64,000 nt of DNA from Eubacterium sp. Its GTDB lineage: Bacteria; Bacillota; Clostridia; Oscillospirales; Acutalibacteraceae. The notes below the pieces were generated by a model. The model saw only the letters and a program-made list of their open reading frames with translations. It searched no databases and had not been told where the DNA came from. The DNA is taken from the NCBI GenBank assembly GCA_015655975.1, contig DVEP01000001.1, forward strand, positions 1-64,000, written 5' to 3'. Below are positions 8,174-16,559 of the stretch, piece after piece. The first letter of the stretch is position 1, and each line of letters begins with the position of its first letter. A program made the position numbers and the translations under genes.

Positions 8174-8671
8174 TTATATTTCATCAACAGCCTGCTGAAT
8201 TGCAGCGTCTTTTTCAAGAACGGCATCTGCCATATTTCTTCTTAATTCGTAAAGTTTTTCTGCAAGTTCGTCGTCATAAACAGCAAGAATTTCAGCAGCG
8301 AGCAAAGCTGCGTTTTTAGCCGCATTTACACCGACTGTTGCAACAGGAATACCCGGAGGCATCATAACCGTTGATAAAAGCGCGTCCATACCGTCAAAAT
8401 TTGAACTTTTGCACGGAATACCGATTATAGGCAAAGTAGTTGACGCTGCAAGTACACCGCCGAGATGAGCAGCCATACCTGCCGCTGCAATGATTACGCC
8501 AAAACCATTATCCTTCGCATTTTGAGAAAAATCGTGCGCTTCGTTTGGAGTACGATGTGCGCTGAGGACATGAACTTCACAAGGAATTTCAAGTTCTTTA
8601 AGTTGTTTAACAGCAGACTTTACAATAGGAAAATCGCTGTCAGAACCCATTATGATAGCAACTTTTTTCAT
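8174..8671 (-). CDS. purE: N5-carboxyaminoimidazole ribonucleotide mutase (class I PurE)
   Basis: The 165-residue product begins with the PurE signature MGSDSDFPIVKSA and has the class I active-site residues in VLSAHRTP and the GMAAHLGGVLA loop. It rearranges N5-CAIR to CAIR. It is the first gene of the purine run, with CGGAGG at 8679-8684 as ribosome binding site and a promoter at 8699-8727. A structured RNA with a terminator lies directly upstream. Confidence 0.96.
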   Translation of the reverse strand: MKKVAIIMGSDSDFPIVKSAVKQLKELEIPCEVHVLSAHRTPNEAHDFSQNAKDNGFGVIIAAAGMAAHLGGVLAASTTLPIIGIPCKSSNFDGMDALLSTVMMPPGIPVATVGVNAAKNAALLAAEILAVYDDELAEKLYELRRNMADAVLEKDAAIQQAVDEI

Positions 8672-8698
8672 AATAAACCTCCGAATACATTTTTAAAT

Positions 8699-8727
8699 AT
8701 TTTAGTCGATTTCAATCATTTTTTCAA
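8699..8727 (-). promoter_or_regulatory. Promoter directly upstream of purE
   Basis: TTGAAA (8722-8727) and TAAAAT (8699-8704) on the minus strand are 17 bases apart, 28 bases before the purE start. The promoter sits downstream of the terminator at 8750-8787, so purE could be transcribed even when upstream transcription stops. Confidence 0.55.
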
Positions 8728-8749
8728 TAGATACGCTAAAAATTTACAT

Positions 8750-8787
8750 AAAAAACAAACAGAGCCGTCAAATATCGGCTCCGTTTG
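8750..8787 (-). terminator. Strong intrinsic terminator upstream of purE
   Basis: On the minus strand a 12-pair stem (8776-8787 with 8756-8767, one G-U pair) with an eight-base loop is followed by six T residues. It may end transcription from the S66 peptidase gene or act as the expression platform of the structured RNA before it. Confidence 0.85.
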
Positions 8788-8984
8788 TATATATCGTATG
8801 CAAATTTTTGAATTTTTTGTATTCGTGTCAAATTCGGCTTTAAAAAATGACTTTACTTTTCTCAGTAAAAGAGTTTGGTTAAAACGGCATTGCGGCAATG
8901 TCTATCTGTCTTTTCTCGTACGAATAAATTAAAGTGAGAAGAGTGAGCCTAAATTAAAATTTATTATGCGTTTTATTTTACAAA
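8788..8984 (-). ncRNA. Candidate structured RNA between the S66 peptidase gene and purE
   Basis: No gene is credible in 8672-8984. On the minus strand a closing helix of seven perfect pairs (8920-8926 with 8820-8826) encloses three hairpins: CATTG/CAATG (8888-8900), TTTACT/AGTAAA (8852-8869) and GTCA/TGAC (8827-8830 with 8848-8851). The last abuts both the closing helix and its neighbour with no unpaired base, as in a folded multi-branch junction. A 32-base linker leads to the terminator. The layout resembles an aptamer plus terminator, but guanine-riboswitch core sequences are absent. It might also be a small RNA. Drawn by eye; no covariation tested. Confidence 0.4.
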
Positions 8985-9821
8985 TTATTTCTTAAGCAAA
9001 TAGTTTTGCCCTATGACAAAGCACTTTGAATTTTCACTGTGGCCTATTTCACTTGTATATGCAATCGGTATGTTCGGCAAAATATTTTTCAGCATTTCAA
9101 ACAACTCTGTTTTTAAGTTTTTCTTTTCGATTTCAGTAAAAGTACCCAGCAAAATACCGCTGCACCTGTTGAAAGCACCGCTTTGTTTCAACTGAAAAAC
9201 AAGAGAATATATCTTCTCCAATCCACCGCTGTATGACTCTAAAAAAACTATTTTATCTTCACAACAAGGCATATATTCTGTGCCAATCAACTTTGAAAAA
9301 CATCTTATATTTCCGCCTACTGCGATACCCTGCATACAATTTTCCTGAATAAAATCATAGCCGAAATCACAAATTGTGCTGTTTTTTCCGTAAATAAAGT
9401 CACTCAAATTTTCACAGCGAGTCATTGAATTGTCACACAAAACATTTTTCACTTGATACAGATATGTTTTGACGCCTGCTTTTGCATAAACGGCATTTAA
9501 AACGCATGTCAAATCACTGTATCCGAAAAACATTTTATTACTGTCTTTTATCAAATTATAATCAATATATTCAAGTGTTCCGTTTGCCAAATCTCCGCCC
9601 GAAACATCAAAAATGACACTGATTTCTTGAGCTTTAAGTAACGAATTAAGTTCGTTTGCTTTATCTTTTTCACTGCAAATAACATTTTCAAAAATAAAAT
9701 CACTAACTACAACACCCGTAAATATTTCATTTAGAAAAGTTATTAACTCACTGATTTTATCTTTAAAATTTACACTTAGCGGATTTGACAGCGCAACTAA
9801 TGCACATTTACTTTTAGACAT
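8985..9821 (-). CDS. LD-carboxypeptidase / MccF-like S66 serine peptidase
   Basis: The 278-residue protein matches peptidase family S66, which includes cytoplasmic LD-carboxypeptidases of murein recycling and microcin C self-immunity MccF enzymes. The nucleophile motif is GYSDLT (Ser about 102), a glutamate lies in VFLESYSGG and the catalytic histidine in EIGHSENS. The N-terminal substrate motif (ALSNPLS) is weaker than usual. It lacks a signal peptide. It stands alone, between the rplQ terminator and the purine operon. Peptidoglycan recycling is the likely role. Confidence 0.82.
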   Translation of the reverse strand: MSKSKCALVALSNPLSVNFKDKISELITFLNEIFTGVVVSDFIFENVICSEKDKANELNSLLKAQEISVIFDVSGGDLANGTLEYIDYNLIKDSNKMFFGYSDLTCVLNAVYAKAGVKTYLYQVKNVLCDNSMTRCENLSDFIYGKNSTICDFGYDFIQENCMQGIAVGGNIRCFSKLIGTEYMPCCEDKIVFLESYSGGLEKIYSLVFQLKQSGAFNRCSGILLGTFTEIEKKNLKTELFEMLKNILPNIPIAYTSEIGHSENSKCFVIGQNYLLKK

Positions 9822-9835
9822 AATTACACCTCAAC

Positions 9836-9863
9836 AAAAAAGGGTACTCAAAAGAGTACCCTT
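9836..9863 (-). terminator. Terminator of the S10-spc-alpha operon
   Basis: AAGGGTACTC pairs perfectly with GAGTACCCTT (9840-9849 and 9854-9863) around four bases, followed on the minus strand by a T-run. It lies just after the rplQ stop codon. Confidence 0.9.
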
Positions 9864-9879
9864 CGTAATATATTATCTG

Positions 9880-10221
9880 TTAAACAAGTTCGATAATGCA
9901 CATTTCGGCAGCGTCGCCTCTGCGCGGACCTGTTTTGATAATACGGCAATAACCGCCGTTTCTATCTGCATACTTAGGAGCGATTTCATCAAAAAGTTTT
10001 TTAACTACATCTTCCTTTGTAACATAAGCAAGAACCTGTCTTCTTGAATGAAGGGTATCGTTTTTGCCGAGAGTAATCATTTTCTCAGCCATAGCACGAA
10101 CCTCTTTGGCTCTTGTAACGGTTGTTTCAATTCTGCCGTTTTCTAAAAGAAATGTTACCATACCTCTGAGCATTGCTTTTCTGTGGTCAGTTGCTCTGCC
10201 CAACTTTCTGGTTCCTGGCAT
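9880..10221 (-). CDS. rplQ: 50S ribosomal protein L17
   Basis: The 113-residue protein is the short bacterial L17, starting MPGTRKLGRATDHRKAML and ending with the conserved RRGDAAEMCIIEL block. It binds 23S rRNA near the exit tunnel. It is the last gene of the alpha operon, 14 bases after rpoA and just before the terminator at 9836-9863. Confidence 0.98.
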   Translation of the reverse strand: MPGTRKLGRATDHRKAMLRGMVTFLLENGRIETTVTRAKEVRAMAEKMITLGKNDTLHSRRQVLAYVTKEDVVKKLFDEIAPKYADRNGGYCRIIKTGPRRGDAAEMCIIELV

Positions 10222-10235
10222 TGAAATTCCCTCCT

Positions 10236-11192
10236 TTAATTCTCGTCATGACTAAGGTTAAAACCGAGTGAGGCAAGTTTTGCTATAACTTCGTCAAGCG
10301 ACTTTCTGCCGAGGTTTCTTACCCTCATCATATCTTCTTCAGATTTACTTATCAAGTCTTCTACTGTATTAATTCCAGCTCTCTTGAGGCAGTTGAATGA
10401 ACGAACGGAAAGGTCAAGTTCTTCAATAGTCATTTCCAAAACTTTTTGATTTCCGTCATTTTCTTTTTCTACCATAATCTCTTGACTGCCGACTTCTTCG
10501 CTCAAATCTACAAACAGTGTAAGATGTTCATTGAGAATTTTCGCAGCAAGTGAAGCGGCTTCATCAGCCGGAATAGTGCCGTCTGTTTCAACATCAAGAA
10601 TGAGCTTGTCAAGATCGGTTTGCTGACCTACACGAGTGTTTTCAACATTATAGTTAACTTTGAGAACAGGTGTGTAAATCGAATCTATTGCAATAGTACC
10701 AATCGGGGGCTCGAGAAGTTGCTTGTTGCGGTCTGAAGGAACATATCCTCTTCCGCCGTCAGCGGTCAACTCCATATTAACGCTTGCGCCCTCATCAAGG
10801 TAAGCAATGTGAAGCTCAGGGTTAAGAATTTCAACATCTGAATCGTGCACGATATCACCTGCAGTGATTTCGCCCTCTCCGTTTGCTTCAATATAGAGAG
10901 TTTTAGCACTATCACCATGTATTTTAAGAATAACGCTTTTAAGATTGAGAACAATCTCCGTAACATCTTCTTTTACATGAGGAATGGTTGAAAATTCGTG
11001 TAATACACCGTCAATCTTAACGGAAGTTATTGCATATCCCGGAAGTGATGAGAGGAGAACTCTTCTCATACTGTTACCGAGAGTTGTGCCGAAACCTCTT
11101 TCAAGAGGTTCAACAACAAACTTACCTACGCTTCTGCTTCCCTGAGTAGATAAATCTACTATTTCGATTTTAGGCTTATCAATTTCTATCAT
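10236..11192 (-). CDS. rpoA: RNA polymerase alpha subunit
   Basis: The 318-residue subunit has the N-terminal dimerisation domain (GFGTTLGNSMRRVLLSSLPG) that nucleates polymerase assembly and a C-terminal domain from about residue 245 (LDLSVRSFNCLKRAGI, then RNLGRKSLDEV) that contacts UP elements and activators. Length is normal. It lies between rpsD and rplQ as in most Firmicutes. Confidence 0.98.
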   Translation of the reverse strand: MIEIDKPKIEIVDLSTQGSRSVGKFVVEPLERGFGTTLGNSMRRVLLSSLPGYAITSVKIDGVLHEFSTIPHVKEDVTEIVLNLKSVILKIHGDSAKTLYIEANGEGEITAGDIVHDSDVEILNPELHIAYLDEGASVNMELTADGGRGYVPSDRNKQLLEPPIGTIAIDSIYTPVLKVNYNVENTRVGQQTDLDKLILDVETDGTIPADEAASLAAKILNEHLTLFVDLSEEVGSQEIMVEKENDGNQKVLEMTIEELDLSVRSFNCLKRAGINTVEDLISKSEEDMMRVRNLGRKSLDEVIAKLASLGFNLSHDEN

Positions 11193-11238
11193 TTAAAAGC
11201 CTCCTATTTCTGTATTTAAATATCTAAATAATCAGTTA

Positions 11239-11865
11239 TTATTTAGAATAGAACTCGACAATAAGATGTTCTTCTACCGGTACAGTTATTTCTTCTCTTT
11301 CAGGAAGTTTAACTACCTTTACAGACATAGCTTCTTTATCTGCATCAAGCCACTGCGGAACAGGACGAGCAGCGTTAGCTTCAACAACATTTTTGAATTC
11401 GTCTGTTGTTTTGCTTGTTTCTTTAACTGCAACAACATCGCCTGCTTTAACAAGGTATGACGGAATATCAACCTTTTTGCCGTTTACAGTGATGAGCGCA
11501 TGGTTTACAAACTGACGAGCCTGAGCTCTTGAGCTTGCGAAACCTGCTGAGTAAACAACATTATCAAGACGGCTTTCACAAATTTGGAGAAGGTTAGAAC
11601 CTGTAACACCAGATTTGCGTTCAGCCATGAGAAAATACTTATGGAACTGTCCTTCTGCGATACCGTAGTAACGACGGGCTGTTTGCTTAGCTCTAAGCTG
11701 AAGTCCGTATTCAGAAGTCTTTTTACGGTTTTGACCGTGTTGACCCGGAGCATATGAGCGACGCTCAAACGCACATTTTTTTGAGTAACATCTGTCGCCT
11801 TTAAGGAAAAGTTTTTTACCTTCACGGCGGCAAAGTTTACATGCGGGACCAGTATATCTTGCCAT
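11239..11865 (-). CDS. rpsD: 30S ribosomal protein S4, zinc-binding form
   Basis: The 208-residue S4 carries an N-terminal Cys4 zinc site (Cys 9, 12, 26 and 31 in CKLCRREG and CYSKKC) and an S4 RNA-binding domain (about 98-160, including RLDNVVYSAGFASSRAQARQ). It starts 30S assembly by binding the 16S 5' domain. In Bacillus, rpsD is a separate gene; here it is within the alpha operon, as is usual in Clostridia. Confidence 0.98.
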   Translation of the reverse strand: MARYTGPACKLCRREGKKLFLKGDRCYSKKCAFERRSYAPGQHGQNRKKTSEYGLQLRAKQTARRYYGIAEGQFHKYFLMAERKSGVTGSNLLQICESRLDNVVYSAGFASSRAQARQFVNHALITVNGKKVDIPSYLVKAGDVVAVKETSKTTDEFKNVVEANAARPVPQWLDADKEAMSVKVVKLPEREEITVPVEEHLIVEFYSK

Positions 11866-11885
11866 TTAAAGTCACCTCCAATAAA

Positions 11886-12284
11886 TTAAACACGTCTTCT
11901 TTTTGGCGGACGACATCCATTATGCGGAATAGGAGTAACATCTTTAATAAGACTTACATCCAAGCCTGCGCTCTGCAATGCTCTGATTGCAGCTTCACGA
12001 CCTGCGCCCGGACCCTTTACATAAACTTCAACAGTTTTCATACCGTGCTCCATTGCTGCTTTAGCTGCTGTTTCAGCTGCTGTTTGAGCTGCGAAAGGAG
12101 TTGATTTTCTTGAACCGCGGAAGCCCATTTCGCCTGCGCTTGCCCAAGAAACTGCATTACCCTGAGTGTCGGTAATTGTTACGATAGTGTTATTGAAGGT
12201 TGATTGAATATGGGCAGTACCACGCTCAATATTCTTTTTATCACGACGTCTGCGTGAGCCTGTGGCCTTTTTAGCTGTAGCCAT
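11886..12284 (-). CDS. rpsK: 30S ribosomal protein S11
   Basis: The 132-residue protein shows the S11 signatures AHIQSTFNNTIVTITD, GPGAGREAAIRAL and the C-terminal HNGCRPPKRRRV. It lies in the 30S platform near the mRNA exit. It sits between rpsM and rpsD at close spacing. Confidence 0.98.
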   Translation of the reverse strand: MATAKKATGSRRRRDKKNIERGTAHIQSTFNNTIVTITDTQGNAVSWASAGEMGFRGSRKSTPFAAQTAAETAAKAAMEHGMKTVEVYVKGPGAGREAAIRALQSAGLDVSLIKDVTPIPHNGCRPPKRRRV

Positions 12285-12304
12285 ACTACAAATTCCTCCT
12301 ATGA

Positions 12305-12673
12305 TTATTTCTTCTTGTTTGCTATTGTCTTTTTAGGACCTTTTCTTGTGCGAGCGTTGTTCTTTGAAGTCTGTCCTCTTACAGGGAGACCTTTTCTATG
12401 ACGAACGCCGCGATAGCAACCAATGTCTATAAGTCTTTTGATGTCGAATGCTGTATCAGAGCGAAGGTCACCTTCAACTCTAAGATTCGCTTCAATGTAA
12501 TCACGGATTTTTGAAATCTCGTCCTCAGTTAAATCTCTAACGCGGGTGTCGGGATTAATTCCTGTTGCTTTGATAATGTCATCAGCAGTTTTGCGGCCGA
12601 TACCGTAGATATAGGTCAAACCGATTTCAACTCTTTTGTCATTAGGTAAGTCAACACCATTAATTCGTGCCAT
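12305..12673 (-). CDS. rpsM: 30S ribosomal protein S13
   Basis: The 122-residue S13 has the helix-two-turn-helix N-terminus (LTYIYGIGRKTADDI) and the basic tail with HRKGLPVRGQ and NARTRKGPKK. It sits in the 30S head and forms intersubunit bridges. The gene follows rpmJ, the canonical order. Confidence 0.98.
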   Translation of the reverse strand: MARINGVDLPNDKRVEIGLTYIYGIGRKTADDIIKATGINPDTRVRDLTEDEISKIRDYIEANLRVEGDLRSDTAFDIKRLIDIGCYRGVRHRKGLPVRGQTSKNNARTRKGPKKTIANKKK

Positions 12674-12707
12674 TGTTCAGTTGCACCTCCGATTATTAAG
12701 TTCAGGA

Positions 12708-12821
12708 TTAGCCCTGACGCTGTTTGTGCTTCGGATTTTCACAGATTACCATTACTTTTCCGTTGCGCTTAATTATCTTGCATTTTTCACAAATTTTCTT
12801 TACAGAAGGTCTAACTTTCAT
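12708..12821 (-). CDS. rpmJ: 50S ribosomal protein L36, zinc form
   Basis: This 37-residue protein starts at ATG 12819-12821 after a GGAGGATAAATA ribosome binding site and ends with TAA at 12708-12710. It begins MKVRPSVKKICEKC and ends CENPKHKQRQG, giving the C-x2-C ... C-x4-H zinc ribbon of the C+ form of L36. It occupies its standard place between infA and rpsM. Confidence 0.97.
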   Translation of the reverse strand: MKVRPSVKKICEKCKIIKRNGKVMVICENPKHKQRQG

Positions 12822-12839
12822 TTATTTATCCTCCTTTAT

Positions 12840-13058
12840 TTACTTTGAACGCCATATGATACGACCTTTTGTGAGGTCGTACGGAGACATTTCAATAGTT
12901 ACCTTATCTCCGGGAAGAATGCGAATGTTATTCATTCTTAATTTACCGGAAATATGGGCTAAAATTATATGATTATTGTTAATTGCTACTTTAAACATTG
13001 TGTTTGGAAGCAATTCAACTACAATACCTTCAACTTCAATCATATCTGACTTTGACAT
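12840..13058 (-). CDS. infA: Translation initiation factor IF-1
   Basis: The product is a single OB-fold (S1-like) domain with the family motifs SKSDMIEVEG, NNHIILAHISGKLR and ILPGDKVTIEMSPYDLTKGRI. IF-1 occupies the ribosomal A site during initiation. Two ATG codons are adjacent (13059-13061 and 13056-13058); the second is chosen for its spacing from GAGG and the usual MSKSD start, giving 72 residues. Confidence 0.97.
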   Translation of the reverse strand: MSKSDMIEVEGIVVELLPNTMFKVAINNNHIILAHISGKLRMNNIRILPGDKVTIEMSPYDLTKGRIIWRSK

Positions 13059-13158
13059 CATTTTACCTCTCTTAACAACTAATATAGTTTTGTTGTTGAT
13101 GATGTAGTATTAACTGGAATCACATTCTCGGTTTTCAAACCTGCAATTGATATGCTTT

Positions 13159-13908
13159 CTAAAATTTTGTCATAATAACGGGACCGTTAGAAGTAACAGC
13201 AACAGTGTGCTCAAAATGAGCAGAAAGTTTACCGTCAGCAGTTTTAACAGTCCAACCGTCAGAAAGCTGTTTTACCTTATAGGTTCCCAGATTAATCATC
13301 GGTTCAATTGCCAATGTCATTCCGGGTAACAGTCTGATACCACGTCCGGCGTGGCCGAAGTTAGGTACACTCGGTTCTTCGTGTAGTTTTGTACCTACGC
13401 CATGACCGACATAGTCACGGACAACTGAAAAACCTCTATCCTCGACATAGGTCTGAACTGCGTTTGCTATATCGCCGATTCTGTTGCCGGGAACAGCAAG
13501 CTCGATAGCCTTATACAAGCTCTCACGCGTTGCGTTCATCAGCCGCTCTGCTTCGGGGGAGCATTTTCCCGCAGCAAATGTGGCAGCATTATCGCCGTTG
13601 TAGCCGTTTTTCGCAGCACCAAGGTCGATACTTACTATATCGCCTTCCTTGATGATGCGGTTTTTGTTCGGAATGCCGTGAATAACTTCATCATTTATGG
13701 AAATGCATGCAGTAGCAGGAAAACCGCCGTAGTTCAAGAAATTCGGCGTTGCTCCCGACTTTATAATAAAGTCGTATGCCAACTTATCTATTTCCCAAGT
13801 GGAAACACCGGGTTTTACAGCTTCACCTGCTATCTGTAATGCTTCAGCCGAAATCTCGCAAGCTTCTTTCATAAGTTCGAGTTCTCGGTTAGTCTTCAGC
13901 ACAATCAT
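13159..13908 (-). CDS. map: Type I methionine aminopeptidase
   Basis: The 249-residue enzyme removes N-terminal methionine. Metal ligands are recognisable in VSIDLGAAKNGYNGDNAATF (two Asp), GHGVGTKLHEEP (His) and AIEPMI (Glu), with the His in FEHTVAVT nearby. It lies two bases after adk. The 100 bases between map and infA hold no gene; many Firmicutes have a small KOW-domain gene there. Confidence 0.97.
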   Translation of the reverse strand: MIVLKTNRELELMKEACEISAEALQIAGEAVKPGVSTWEIDKLAYDFIIKSGATPNFLNYGGFPATACISINDEVIHGIPNKNRIIKEGDIVSIDLGAAKNGYNGDNAATFAAGKCSPEAERLMNATRESLYKAIELAVPGNRIGDIANAVQTYVEDRGFSVVRDYVGHGVGTKLHEEPSVPNFGHAGRGIRLLPGMTLAIEPMINLGTYKVKQLSDGWTVKTADGKLSAHFEHTVAVTSNGPVIMTKF

Positions 13909-13910
13909 GC

Positions 13911-14543
13911 TTAGTCCTCCAAAGCTTTAAAGACGAGCGCTGTTGTATCTGCAACTTCTTCCTGACCTTCAACTATACTTAACTTGCCTCTTTTTTGATA
14001 AAAATCTTTAAGAGGTTCTGTTTGGAGATGATACTCCTTGAGTCTTCTTTGAACAGTGTCGGGATGGTCGTCTTTTCGCTGAATTAATTCGCCGCCGCAA
14101 GCATCACAAACACCTTCAACCTGAGGTTTTTTGTAAAGCATATGGTATGAATTTGCACATTTTGCGCAAACTCGGCGACCGCTCATTCTTGCAGTGATTT
14201 TTTCATCCGGAACCTCAATGTCAATGACTTTGTCAATTTCGACACCCATATCCTCAAGCGCTTGAGCCTGAGGAATGGTTCTCGGAAATCCGTCAAGAAT
14301 GAAACCGTTTTTACAATCCGGTTCGTTTAACCTGTCCTTGATGATACCGATGACTACTTCATCGGGTACAAGGTCTCCGGCATCCATATAGGACTTTGCT
14401 TTAAGTCCCATTTCAGTACCGTCTTTAACAGCGGCACGAATGATATTGCCGGTTGAAACTGCTGGAATATTTAATTTTTCACAAATCTTTTCAGCCTGTG
14501 TGCCTTTGCCGGCACCCGGGGCTCCGAGAAGAATTAGTTTCAT
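13911..14543 (-). CDS. adk: Adenylate kinase with zinc-binding lid
   Basis: The 210-residue enzyme interconverts ATP+AMP and ADP. It has the P-loop GAPGAGKGTQ, the DGFPRT motif and an insertion-type LID with four cysteines (CAKC and CDAC) that bind zinc, the long Gram-positive form. It lies between secY and map, the usual spc-operon position. Confidence 0.98.
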   Translation of the reverse strand: MKLILLGAPGAGKGTQAEKICEKLNIPAVSTGNIIRAAVKDGTEMGLKAKSYMDAGDLVPDEVVIGIIKDRLNEPDCKNGFILDGFPRTIPQAQALEDMGVEIDKVIDIEVPDEKITARMSGRRVCAKCANSYHMLYKKPQVEGVCDACGGELIQRKDDHPDTVQRRLKEYHLQTEPLKDFYQKRGKLSIVEGQEEVADTTALVFKALED

Positions 14544-14559
14544 TTAATTAAACCCTTTC

Positions 14560-15909
14560 TTAATCAAGGAATCCTTTATAGTGTCTCATCATCATTTGAG
14601 ATTCGAGTTGACGAACTGTCTCAAGTGCTACACCGCACATAATGATGATAGATGTACCGCCGAGTGAAATTGACATTCCACCGTCTGCTCCTCCTTCTGT
14701 AAGAGGCGGAATAGCCGCGTCACAGATGAGTGAATAGATGATTGGGAACAATGCGACAACGCTGAGCATAAGTGCACCGATAAGTGTAAGTCTGCTGAGC
14801 ACTCTGAAAATATAGTCAGAGGTCGGTCTGCCCGGACGGATACCAGGAATTGAGCCGTTATTTTTACGCAAATTGTTTGCCATTTCTATTGGATTGTACT
14901 GAATTGTCGAATAGAAATATGCAAAGAAGATGATGAGAAGGAAATACATTACAGCGTACCACCAACTGTCGCCCTGGAAAGCATTGAAGAAGCTTTCCCA
15001 AAATGTACCTTCATATTTATCAGATGAAATAAACATCTGAACAGTACCCGGAAGTGAAAGAATTGAACTTGCGAAAATTACAGGAAGTACGCCGCTCATA
15101 TTTACCTTGATTGGCATATGAGTTGACTGACCGCCCATCATTTTTCTGCCTACAACACGCTTAGCGTACTGAATAGGAAGTCTTCTTTCGGAATTGTCCA
15201 TAAATACGATATATACAATCATAAGTAAGAACAAAACAATAACAACGGGAACAAGGAACTTATAAACTGTTCTGCCTGTATCGAGATACTGGAAGAGTTG
15301 TTTGATAAGTGTTGGGAATCTTGAAACGATACCGGCGAAAAGTATGATTGAAATACCGTTACCGATACCTTGAATTGAAATCTGTTCTCCGAGCCACATA
15401 ATGATTGCTGTGCCTGCTGTAAGAACAGTGATGATTACGATAGCCTGAAATACTGCTGCAAATCCTTCAAATGCATTGCCTGCAGCGTCTGTCATAAGAT
15501 AGCCGTTTGCTCTGAGGAAGAAGAAGTAAGCAAGAGATTGTAAAACACCGAGACCTACTGTAAGAAAACGAGTAATTGTCGAGAGTTTTCTTCTGCCTTC
15601 TTCACCTTCTTTTTGCAATCTTTCAAGAGAAGGGATTGCAACCGCAAGCAACTGAATGATGATTTGAGCGTTGATGTACGGTGTAATCGACATAGCGAAA
15701 ATTGTACCGTAGGTAAACGCGCTACCGGTCATCAAACTGAGGTAGGTAAGAATAGTGTTGCCCTTACCTACATCAATTTCGTTAACTATGCTTAAGAACG
15801 GAACAGGAATAACTGAACCGATTCTGAATATAAGAACTATTAAACAGGTGAATAAAATCTTTTTTCTGATTTCCGGTACTTTCCATGCATTAATGAAAGT
15901 CTTAATCAT
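14560..15909 (-). CDS. secY: Protein translocase subunit SecY
   Basis: The 449-residue channel protein has ten predicted membrane segments. Conserved parts include the first loop (TGSAFTYGTIFAMSITPYIN), the EGEEGRRKLSTITR loop and the C5 cytoplasmic loop GSIPGIRPGRPTSDY that binds SecA and the ribosome. It lies directly after rplO, with one base between the genes. Confidence 0.98.
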   Translation of the reverse strand: MIKTFINAWKVPEIRKKILFTCLIVLIFRIGSVIPVPFLSIVNEIDVGKGNTILTYLSLMTGSAFTYGTIFAMSITPYINAQIIIQLLAVAIPSLERLQKEGEEGRRKLSTITRFLTVGLGVLQSLAYFFFLRANGYLMTDAAGNAFEGFAAVFQAIVIITVLTAGTAIIMWLGEQISIQGIGNGISIILFAGIVSRFPTLIKQLFQYLDTGRTVYKFLVPVVIVLFLLMIVYIVFMDNSERRLPIQYAKRVVGRKMMGGQSTHMPIKVNMSGVLPVIFASSILSLPGTVQMFISSDKYEGTFWESFFNAFQGDSWWYAVMYFLLIIFFAYFYSTIQYNPIEMANNLRKNNGSIPGIRPGRPTSDYIFRVLSRLTLIGALMLSVVALFPIIYSLICDAAIPPLTEGGADGGMSISLGGTSIIIMCGVALETVRQLESQMMMRHYKGFLD

Positions 15910-16353
15910 TTAAAGCACCTCCACCGTTCCACCTGCTGCTTCGATTTTTGCTTTAGCACTTTCTGAAGCGGCACTTACCTTTACAGTTAATGCCTTAGTG
16001 ATTTCGCCTCTTCCGAGAACCTTAACACCGTCAAGTTCTTTTTTAATAAGACCTGCTGCTTTAAGGCTTTCAGCGTCAACAACAGCACCAGCCTCGAATT
16101 TTTCTTCAAGGGAAGAAAGGTTTACAATTGCATACTCAGTTGCAAAGATGTTGTTAAAACCTCTTTTAGGTACTCGTCTTTGAAGAGGCATCTGACCGCC
16201 TTCAAAGCCGAAGCGTCTGCTGTAACCTGAACGAGATTTTTGACCTTTCTGACCTTTACCTGCTGTCTTACCTTGGCCTGAAGCAGTACCACGACCAACT
16301 CTTTTTACAGACTTCTTTGAGCCTGCTGCGGGAGAAAGTTCATGCAATTTCAT
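15910..16353 (-). CDS. rplO: 50S ribosomal protein L15
   Basis: The 147-residue L15 has the glycine/arginine-rich N-terminal extension (KRVGRGTASGQGKTAGKGQKG) followed by the globular domain with GGQMPLQRRVPKRGF. It is a late-assembling 23S-binding protein. The gene follows rpmD by 16 bases. Confidence 0.98.
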   Translation of the reverse strand: MKLHELSPAAGSKKSVKRVGRGTASGQGKTAGKGQKGQKSRSGYSRRFGFEGGQMPLQRRVPKRGFNNIFATEYAIVNLSSLEEKFEAGAVVDAESLKAAGLIKKELDGVKVLGRGEITKALTVKVSAASESAKAKIEAAGGTVEVL

Positions 16354-16369
16354 TATTCCGGCACCTCCC

Positions 16370-16546
16370 TTATTCTTCTACTGTTACAAGGTGAGATATT
16401 TTATTAATCTTACCTTTTGTCTGAGCGTTGTCAGGTTGAACTGAAACATCGCCGATTTTACGAAGACCAAGGGAATGAGCGGTGGCAATTTGGTCTTTTT
16501 TGCTTCCGATTAAGCTTTTTGTAAGTTTAACTTTAATATCAGCCAT
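16370..16546 (-). CDS. rpmD: 50S ribosomal protein L30
   Basis: This 58-residue protein starts at ATG 16544-16546 and stops with TAA at 16370-16372. It begins MADIKVKLTKSLIG and contains the L30 motif ATAHSLGLRKIGDV; the C-terminus is HLVTVEE. It is a small bacterial L30 and fills the usual gap between rpsE and rplO. Confidence 0.97.
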   Translation of the reverse strand: MADIKVKLTKSLIGSKKDQIATAHSLGLRKIGDVSVQPDNAQTKGKINKISHLVTVEE

Positions 16547-16559
16547 TATCCACCCCTCC

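Noticed and set aside
8716..8898. 60-codon minus-strand frame upstream of purE
   Set aside because: It runs through the terminator and promoter, has no ribosome binding site, and its composition is unlike that of neighbouring proteins.
8672..8984. Guanine riboswitch or PurR boxes upstream of purE
   Set aside because: The purine-aptamer core sequences are missing. AAAGCCGAATTT resembles half of a PurR box, but no paired second box at proper spacing was found.
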